NCBI GenBank assembly: GCA_016169945.1
Contig: JADLSH010000388.1
Coordinates: 372,001-436,000 of the forward strand
DNA: 64,000 nt
From: Trachythela sp. YZ-2020
Taxonomy: Eukaryota; Cnidaria; Anthozoa; Malacalcyonacea; Clavulariidae
Reading direction: 5' to 3'
Every line of letters begins with the position of its first letter. The first letter of the stretch is position 1. Shown piece after piece: positions 56,806 through 64,000 of the stretch. The notes under the pieces were generated by a model. That model worked only from the letters and a program-made list of their open reading frames with translations, did no database searches and was not told where the DNA came from. The position numbers and the translations under genes were made by a program.

Positions 56806-57365
56806 TTAGTCTAATAGGGGAATGGTCCATCGAGAGTGACTAATAGTGTCGAACGCTTTCGTTAGATCTATAAACATGGCTCCGACCAGGTTTCCCTTAT
56901 CAACATTCAAACGAATATCATCAATCAACTTGATAGATGCTAGTTCCGTAGACATTTTTGGCCAAAAACCATATTGAAGGTCTGATAACAATTTATGATC
57001 AGTTAGGTAAGTCATTAACTGTCGGTGAACTACTCTCTCAAGCACTTTCGAAATTGATGGTAATATGGATATAGGCCGATAGTTGTCCATAGTTGATCTA
57101 GAGCCTGCCTTATGAATCGGCACAATTTTGGCAGACTTCCATTCACTTGGAGAAGTTGATTATATAGGTCAGTGGTGTAGCTATGGTAAATGCTGAATCC
57201 TTTAATAAGCGAGATGGTAGGTTATCAATGCCTACAGATTTAGAGCACTTGAGTGACTTTAAGGCACCGTGAACTTCAGAGACCGATATAAGACGGAATT
57301 TAAATATCATATCAGTTCTACTTGCAATATCATTGGGGGTTCTCCAACTTAGATTGAGTAGTAGA
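56806..57365 (-). mobile_element. LINE RT fragment
   Basis: Minus-strand frames encode ALKSLKCSKSVGIDNLPSRL, then, after a frame change, NYRPISILPSISKVLERVV, LSDLQYGFWPKMSTELA and FIDLTKAFDTISHS. These are RT motifs 0-3. The YADD region is absent. It lies just upstream of the collagen exon, probably within that gene's intron. Confidence 0.7.
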
Positions 57366-57464
57366 AAGGCATGGTACACTCTGTATTGGAATTTCATTTC
57401 CAACAAGCCAATGCAAAACTACTTTTCTGTCAGAGGGTAATCTTTCAATTACATTTGTTCCCAG

Positions 57465-57611
57465 GACTTCCAGGGAAACCTGGAGCGGTTGGACCTGCGG
57501 GACCTCAAGGTCCAAAGGGGGAAGCAGGAGGATCAACAGGAGGAGTGGTGTACACACGTTGGGGAAGAAAACATTGTCCTGAAACATCTGGAACAACTGA
57601 ATTGTATTCTG
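57465..57611 (+). CDS. Short-chain collagen C4-like, penultimate exon
   Basis: A 147-base exon between TTGTTCCCAG and GTAATT, phase 1 to 1. It encodes the end of a Gly-X-Y collagen triple helix (LPGKPGAVGPAGPQGPKGE) and the start of the non-collagenous C-terminal domain (VVYTRWGRKHCPETSGT). VYTRWGRxxCP is the entry motif of the C-terminal domain of sponge and cnidarian short-chain collagens (C4-like). These are secreted or extracellular-matrix proteins. Earlier exons (signal peptide and most of the collagen stretch) must lie upstream of 57465, but the sequence from 56806 to 57365 is LINE and I found no further Gly-X-Y exon in the window. Confidence 0.8.
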
Positions 57612-58252
57612 GTAATTATTGTTTTACCTATTTAGGAGGACGTCTAACGACTATTTAACTACATAGCCTACTAATGTTGTATTGTTGTAGTACAGTAGTA
57701 CACTACATAATGTAGTGCCTTTTACTGACAACATATAGACAAATTTGTAATTCCTAGAAATTGGGCCGGGTCGGCATGAACAGGTTCTATTAAATATTGT
57801 GTAACAGTGAAACACAACAAAACTATGGAATCAATTTCAAAAGAACCAGTCACAAACACTGTTCACTTTTGTTTACCGAAGCCAATCTCAAACTACGTTC
57901 ATTTTAGCTTCGCGTTTAGCGTAAAAATCTAATGAGAAACGATTAGGGGCCTGCTTTGAGGAATATGTTCCTGGTGCATGCGTCATCAGCTTGGGATTGG
58001 GAAGGAATATCAACTAATAGCTTAAGATTTTCCCAAGCCCTGGGTACGAGGGTAAAATGTGATTCCGTTATAAATACTTAAAAATAGACGCAGCAACTGA
58101 ATGAATTTTATTTTGTTTGTTTGTTACTAAAGACAGCGTATGCTTCTCATTTTAAAGACTAGTAATGCTCGTATATCTATATATATTCGTGCCATTACTA
58201 ATTCACTTAAATGTTATATATGAGATTTTTAAGTTCTATTAACGATGTTAAG

Positions 58253-58736
58253 GGGTGATGGGTGGATCATGGTACGATCATCGTGGCGGTGGTTCAAATC
58301 ATCTCTGTCTACCATTGGATCCAATATTCGACAAAATTACTTCCGGTTCTCAAGGATCAAGTTATATATATATGGTACTGAGTACGAAGTAACTGACCAT
58401 CCCAACATATTTCCAAAAAACGTCCATGACCATGGTGCATCTTGCTCAGTCTGTCACACCGAGTCACGTAGCAGTCACCTGATGATTCCAGCTCGTAATG
58501 TCTGTCCCTCAGGTTGGATCTTGGGGTATAAAGGTTATCTCATGTCAGCAAATCTTGGGCACAATGGAAGAACCCAGTTTATCTGTGTTGACGGGAACGC
58601 TGAAGCTACAACTGGTTCTCAAAGTGATCACAATGGTGCACTTCTGTATTTTGTTGAGAGTCAATGTGGTTCTCTTCCTTGCCCACCATACACCAATGGC
58701 AATGAACTGACCTGTGCTGTTTGCACAAAGTAATTC
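58253..58736 (+). CDS. Short-chain collagen C4-like, last exon, with 2-bp frameshift
   Basis: The acceptor ATGTTAAG at 58252 joins in phase to the exon ending at 57611, giving GVMGGSWYDHRGGGSNHLCL and GSQGSSYIY. A TA run at 58362-58373 is two bases too long for this frame. After it, the matching protein continues in the next frame: GTEYEVTDHPNIF, CSVCHTESRSSHLMIPARNV, CPSGW, GYLMSANLGHNG, NGALLYFVESQCG and LTCAVCTK with the stop at about 58731-58733. The CSVC, CPSGW and CAVCTK motifs are typical of the family's C-terminal domain. The slip could be a pseudogene mutation, a polymorphism or a sequencing error in a dinucleotide run. Confidence 0.75.
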
Positions 58737-58858
58737 AATTGCCCTAAGAACGTTTGTTTTAATATATGTTTTACCTAAGTTTGTAGTTTAACGCTGTTAA
58801 TTCTTGTAACCGAACATATTTTCCCAAACGTAAGCATGTAATATCGCAAACGTTTGTG

Positions 58859-58864
58859 AATAAA
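58859..58864 (+). promoter_or_regulatory. Polyadenylation signal AATAAA
   Basis: AATAAA occurs about 125 bases after the collagen-like stop codon, followed by GTTTTGTTATTTT, a plausible GU-rich element. Confidence 0.55.
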
Positions 58865-58917
58865 GTTTTGTTATTTTGGATCAAGGACAATATCTTGAGA
58901 TCTTCATATATATTTTG

Positions 58918-58985
58918 CATCTTCGGGTATCTCTTTATTACTCTCGGTATCTCTTTATTACTCTCGGTATCTCTTTATTATTCGG
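58918..58985. repeat. Tandem repeat, 20-bp unit, 3 copies
   Basis: CTCGGTATCTCTTTATTACT is repeated three times with near identity (first copy GGGTATCTCTTTATTACT), just downstream of the collagen gene. Confidence 0.9.
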
Positions 58986-60253
58986 GCCCTCAGTAATTGG
59001 CCATGCTGCTGATGCTACCCTGCCGCTGTGGTGGATATGTCATGTAGTTTGTTGTAATTGTTAAGTATTGCTTTTATATAATGTGTATGGTTATGTTAGT
59101 TATGTTATTCACTTGTGACAAAGTTAATAAAATTCAAAAAATTATTAGGATAACAATGCATTTTCCCGCTTACGAAAATTTCGCATATATGAACTGATCC
59201 AATTCCACACAAAATATCACATGTAAAATTATATGTGAAACTTCCATAAGGGTTGAAGTATCTAACACAAAAACACTTACAGGAATGTTATCTCTCATGC
59301 ATACACCTAAATTTAAAGCAAAAGATTCTGAAAAGCAAGCACAGAGGAGGATATATAAAGACAGATCAAGAGAATAGATTCATGTTTCTCAATTATAATG
59401 TAAGTTAAAGCAATATAGGAGGCTTTCTCGGGTTAATTCTCCGCCGGTGATAAGACGCCCATAACATTTCGAGAACACATGTAAACCAGTTGGTCTGATG
59501 ATGATTCTGCAATATGATCGAAATATATGGCCATTTATATTTATGTCTTGTTTTAGTCTATATCTTGAGATGCACAACAGCATTCTAGCAAAATTTAATG
59601 CAACCATTTATTTGCTAATTCGCCCAAATAGCACAATTTGCAACAATGCCAATGCTATTCGCTATTTAGGGTCCCTACACTTGGCTGAAATACATTAATT
59701 TGCTTCGAATCAAAGTCAAGTAATGGGTCTTAACTTGAACATGTTTGATGTCGACGGCTGTTCGTCTAAGAGATCCCAGTATCACGTTTGGTTGTGCTGA
59801 TGTTTTTTCGACCTGCTTGTTCCATTTGAGATTGTTGGAAATAATGATTGACAGATGTGTTTCAAAATAATTTATAGGTTTTGGTGTTGTTAATTACTCC
59901 ATTACTCCATCGACAGAATTTTGATCTTGGATACATTCTCCTATCATTACACTCCTTAACAATATTGCAAAGATCATTTTGTTATCTTTTGCATCTGCAT
60001 ATACGACCGGCACAAGCACTCGATTACTAATATTCAAAATTTTGGGCACTTCGCTCGATAAAGTTTCCCCTTATAGTTTCATTCACGAGCATCAACCTAG
60101 CACATATACATGCGCTAGTGGTTAGCACTTCGATTCCTGCCAAAGGGCAATTTTCGCAGCTGCTCCCGGTCAGCTTTAGAAAAAGTGCAAATATTTTCAC
60201 TGGAGGTTTCCATCAGGAAAACGTTTAACTCGTTAAGCAAACCAGTGAGCTCC

Positions 60254-60284
<31 letters not shown>

Positions 60285-60800
60285 CGCTAAAATCAAAACT
60301 TGTCTGTACCAGCCTACAGGATTTTGAAATAACCTAGTATCTATCTACTTTAATATAACAATACGTTATCACTTTGCTTTTCAATTTGTAAGCCTCTATT
60401 ATATATAATATATATATATAAATATATAATATATATATAGAGTGAGAACTCATGTCCAAAAAGTGAAGCCATGGATGGCGGAAATTGACGTCCAGTGCTA
60501 GTCCCTTTCTATTGTTTTTGTCTGCGCGGTTTGCACAAGCCGGTTAGGAGTGTGCAAAATTTTGTGTTTTTACTTCGATTCAAACAGAAACATTTTAATT
60601 TGATGAACTTATAACTTGACTAGCGATACGTCCTGGAATTAACTGGAAAAAATGGTGTGAAAACTGTTTATGACCTTCATGAGTTTGGACGTTAATTGCC
60701 GCCATTTTGGCATGCATCACTTGTCCTATTGGCAGAACATTAGAAATTCTTACTCCAGATATGGAGATCACTGAAGCAAACACGTTATTATTTACATACG
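58986..60800. other. No gene seen; (TA)n microsatellites
   Basis: TA dinucleotide runs lie at about 60254-60283 and 60397-60442. No coding or RNA features are supported. Confidence 0.4.
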
Positions 60801-60802
60801 CA

Positions 60803-61725
60803 CATGATGCTCAACATCTTAACAGCTTCCTTTCTCAACATCCTCTTGGTGCAAAAGAATATCACCGAGTTAACGCTGAAATTTAACAGGGTAAGTGTTA
60901 AAACCCAGATATAAATTGCCATATAGTTGACTTTATCTAGTTATTTGGAAAAAGGAACTGTAAACGCTGTCGACAGGAAAACTAGAACACAACAAAACAA
61001 GATTTTGCTTGTTTAATTTCGCGTAAAAACAACTTCATTCTTGTCATGCCAAGTTCCTCTCTGCGACAGCATCATCTTGTTTGTTTTGCGAATGAGATAA
61101 CTTTCTAACCACTAAATTTACTCTTGTGTAAGCAAATACATTGAAGCAGAACATAAGCCCTACCAGGGTTAACCTTCACTGTTTCACATATTTCATTCAA
61201 CCCTGAGGCAGAAGAGAGAATGATCACCGTAAATTGTACCGCAGCGCCCGTATCTACATATATCAACAGTCTCTTCCTTGTTACCTGAGTACGGTAAGCA
61301 TAGGGATGTAAGATAGCAATATATCTTTCCACTGTCAGAGCAGATAATGTGAACGTGGATAATCCCAATGGAATAATTGTTGATCTAAACGCTAACGTTG
61401 CTGCAAAGCAGTTTGAAACTCCTTCTATTAATTCCGCCTGCAGAAAGATTAGAAATAGAGGTATGCCTAAAACACTAACTGCCAAGTCAATCACAGACTG
61501 AACAAGAATGGCTTTCTGTTCAGTTGAGAAGATTTTGAGAACGTTATTATTGCAACAGCGTTGAGTAATATCGTAGAAATTATCAAAATTCTATTAATTA
61601 AAAACAATGGCGAAAATGTGATTGATTAACAATTTTTCAGATGGGAGTTTTGTAATAGCGAAATGTGTAGTTCCAAGGATGTGACATGACATTCCAAAGA
61701 CTTCTTGTTATACTGTCAAATTCAT
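60803..61725 (-). pseudogene. Class A GPCR pseudogene, copy 1 (inverted partner)
   Basis: An ATG at 61725 is followed within six codons by TAA. Beyond that, broken frames read QEVFGMSCHILGTT, SEKLLINHIFAIVFN, ILLNAVAIIT (TM1), SVIDLAVSVLGIPLFLIF (TM2), STIIPLGLSTFTLSALTVER then YIAILHPYAY (TM3 with ERY), KRLLIYVDTGAAVQFTVI (TM4), a frameshifted TM5 region (AYTRVNLVVRKL in the alternative frame) and SVNSVIFFCTKRMLRKEAV near 60820-60875 at TM7. The order and motifs are those of a single-exon rhodopsin-like receptor. At least one stop and two frameshifts. The whole locus is repeated in inverted orientation at 62430-63740. Confidence 0.75.
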
Positions 61726-62872
61726 ATTGCATTGTTCTTACCTGTAGCAGAAACGAAAGATAGCAAAACCAAATAAAAGAGCTGCAGCTTTTCAATCAAT
61801 CAAAGTCGACGTCGTTTATTTATATTGGTCGAACATTACATGAATAGACTAGAATATAAGCTTCAGTAAAAATGTAGTCTAATTTAATTGTTCAATCAGT
61901 AACTTTTATGATTGCACTTACTTTTAGTACGACTTTCATTAAGATTCAGAAAATGTTAATATAACTCGCTGATCTTAAAGGCACAATGCGATCGGGAGAT
62001 TAGAAGCCAATCATTATTAATTTTTAGGTGTTTGTGTCCTAAAAATCCTTAAGGAACAGAAATTCTTAGAAATATCAATGGATCTTGGACAAAAATGAAA
62101 GTCTATACACAAAATTAGTGTGAAATGATACATAAACGTTTATGCGAAATTATTTTCATGATTTGTACACCGGTCCTGACCCAAAATAAAAGGTGTACAA
62201 GAGGTTGTGCATAGAGTACTCGAGAAGAATATTTAATAATCGTTACTTTCTTCTACTCGCGGATACATTGGAATTATTCCATATGATAGTGTTAACAACT
62301 ATAGTTAACAGACGTAATTATATTTTATGGTCTCACAAAAATTCCTCAAAAGGCAACGAACGATGGTACTCTATATGTACCATCTCTTGCACAATTTCTT
62401 CAACTATCCTGGGTCTTGGCTTAAAATAATGAAAGTGATTTCGCCTAAACTTTTATGCAATAGTTGACACTAACATTTGTGTATAAACTTTCAATTTATT
62501 CTTTTCCAAGGTCCATTGTATTTTAAGTATTCCCTAAGTAATTCTAGGACACCAACACCTGGTAGGAATAATGACTGGCTTATAATCACTCTTAAGATCC
62601 CATTTCAGATCTGTGAGTTAGAATATAATAACATCTTCTGAATGTTAATGAAAGTCGTACTAAGAGTAAGTGCAATCATAAAAATTACATAATATTGAAC
62701 AATTAAATTATAGGCTATATTTTCACTGAAGCTGATATTGAATTCGCGTCTATTCATATAATGTTCGACTAATATCAATAGACAGGCGACTTCGAGTAAT
62801 TTAAAAGATAATGCTCTTTTTTAATTTGGCCTTACAATCTTTCACATCTTCTACTGGTGTGAACAAAGCAAT
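61726..62872. repeat. Inverted-duplication centre upstream of two GPCR copies
   Basis: The 5' flanks of the two GPCR copies are inverted repeats. For example TGCACTTACTTTTAGTACGA (about 61914) pairs with TCGTACTAAGAGTAAGTGCA (about 62653), and GAAAGTCTATACACAAA (62097) pairs with TTTGTGTATAAACTTTC (62475). The inversion reaches inward to about 62160/62430, leaving a roughly 270-bp centre with no recognised feature. Confidence 0.8.
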
Positions 62873-63721
62873 ATGAATCTTTCAATGGAACAAGAAGTCT
62901 TTAAAATGTCATGTCACATTCTTGGAACTACAAATTTCGTTATAACAAAACTCCCGTCTCAAAAATTGTTAATAAATCACATTTTCGCTATAGTTTTTAA
63001 TAGCATTTTGATAATTCCTACGATATTAATCAATGCTGTCGCAATAATAACGATTTGGAAATCTTCTCAACTGAACAACGAGCCTTGCTTTTTTATTATT
63101 CTTGTTCAGTCTGTGAATGACTTGGTAGTTGGTGTGTTGGGAATACCTTTATTTGTCATCTTTCTGATAAGTGGAGTAGTATGTAGCGACTTTGACGTAT
63201 AAATCGACACTTGTACCAATCGGAGTATCTACTCTCACATTATCTGCTATGAGAGCGGAAATATACATTGCCATCTTACATTCCTATGCTTACAGTACCC
63301 AAGTAACAAAGAAGATAATTTTGATATTTGTCGCTTCCAGTGCTGCAGTATATGCATCATGAAAGTAACGCTTGTTTTCCTTTTAATTGCATATGTTTAC
63401 ACGAGAATATGCTTCGTCATTAGAAAGTTGGCTCGTTCAGAAAGCAGACCACGTGATGCTGCTTCAGAAGAAAACCAGACAAGAAGACAATTGTTTATTC
63501 GAGAAATTAAGCCAGCAAAATCTTGTTTTATTGTTGTCATTTGTTCTTGTGTTCTAGATTTCCTGCCAGCAGCTACTGCTGTTTCTTTTTTTGAAATCCT
63601 TGACAAATTTGAAGAGCTAGCAATTTTAGTCTGGGTTATTACGCTTGGTCTGTGCATTTCCAGTGTCGACTCTGTGATATTCTTTTGGACCAAGACAATG
63701 TTGAGTAAAGAAGTCGTGTGA
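62873..63721 (+). pseudogene. Class A GPCR pseudogene, copy 2
   Basis: An ATG at 62873 opens MNLSMEQEVFKMSCHILGTT and stays open through TM1 (SILIIPTILINAVAIITIW) and TM2 (SVNDLVVGVLGIPLFVIFL) to a TAA at about 63200. A second frame gives PIGVSTLTLSAMRAEIYIAI (TM3, with the DRY position changed to EIY), QVTKKIILIFVAS (TM4, truncated) and then, from an ATG at 63359, TM5 (LVFLLIAYVYTRICFVIRK), a third loop with KPAKSC replaced by IKPAKSCFIVVICSCVL (TM6) and TM7 with SVDSVIFFWTK. Stop at 63721. Deletions around 63185 and 63350 break the frame. The NPxxY position reads DSVIF here and NSVIF in copy 1. Confidence 0.75.
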
Positions 63722-64000
63722 AGATGTTGAGCATGTATGTATGTTAAGGATTAAATATCATTGTTACCATAGCTTTTCTGAAGAATTGCCTACTGTAAAG
63801 TATGGAATTATTTTACTTAAACACCAAAAGATTACTGAATTTTTGCATTATTTGTTTTCCTTGTCCAATTTTTTAAAGCATACAATTATATGTAGAAGTC
63901 GAACTTTTCTATTGAATTAAATTATCATGTTTACGACTTTCGTAACGATATTAAAATATTGCCCCCTAGAATGATATAGAGTATCTCTCGAAGTACGTGC
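63722..64000. other. No feature seen
   Basis: AT-rich flank after the GPCR pseudogene. Similarity to copy 1 fades just past GATGTTGAGCAT (63724-63735). Confidence 0.4.

Noticed and set aside
57330..57596. Minus-strand open frames opposite the collagen exon
   Set aside because: Pro/Leu-rich antisense shadow of the Gly-X-Y coding sequence.
60595..60783. Minus-strand 62-codon frame
   Set aside because: No recognisable motif; lies in AT-rich sequence beside TA microsatellites.

Overview
The window is AT-rich animal DNA, most likely from a cnidarian (probably an anthozoan). This is inferred from gene content: a spliced leucine-rich-repeat G-protein-coupled receptor (LGR/relaxin-receptor type) with phase-2 72-bp LRR exons, a short-chain collagen C4-like gene, class A GPCR pseudogenes, and a dense, varied transposon load (CR1-like LINEs, Ty3/gypsy remnants, Tc1, hAT, Mutator-like, Crypton-like, a packaging-ATPase remnant, many foldback MITEs). 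No prokaryotic signature is present. Layout: 1-0.8 kb holds a broken Myb/SANT-like transposon gene and a cluster of small palindromic motifs. From 0.8 to 30.9 kb a plus-strand receptor gene is spread out: eight 72-bp LRR exons, then a hinge plus TM1-TM5 exon and a TM6-TM7 exon. Its introns have been enlarged by insertions: an inverted pair of Crypton-like elements in an 8-bp microsatellite (2.3-3.9 kb), a hAT element (4.1-5.3 kb), a SINE and a packaging-ATPase remnant (5.5-7.3 kb), two copies of one LINE (9.5-13.1 and 23.0-26.9 kb), a 4.7-kb insertion bounded by two MITE copies and carrying Mutator-like and Tc1-like transposase relics (13.4-18.2 kb), a Crypton-like tyrosine-recombinase element (19.4-21.0 kb) and gypsy Gag and RT fragments (21.2-21.9 and 27.8-28.2 kb). 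From 31 to 39.3 kb there are several LINE copies and MITEs. From 43 to 53.6 kb a degenerate satellite with a repeated GGCCAAAAAGT-type palindrome is split by LINEs, a 1.05-kb TIR element and a 2.5-kb foldback element with about 1.1-kb arms. From 53.6 to 57.4 kb lie a gypsy integrase remnant and LINE fragments. The last two exons of a short-chain collagen C4-like gene lie at 57.5-58.7 kb. From 60.8 to 63.7 kb a class A GPCR gene is present as an inverted duplication, both copies broken. How it fits together: only two host genes look potentially functional, the LRR receptor (10 exons visible, 5' part probably outside the window) and the collagen-like gene, which carries a 2-bp frameshift in this sequence. 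The LRR exons alternate between two sequence types, and their introns are also alike, so the receptor ectodomain grew by tandem duplication of a two-exon module. I see no clearly new cellular system. The most unusual items are the Crypton-like family with one terminal hairpin and its inverted pair inside an 8-bp repeat, the MITE-bounded 4.7-kb insertion whose empty site is preserved in a paralogous intron, and the satellite that has repeatedly received insertions.
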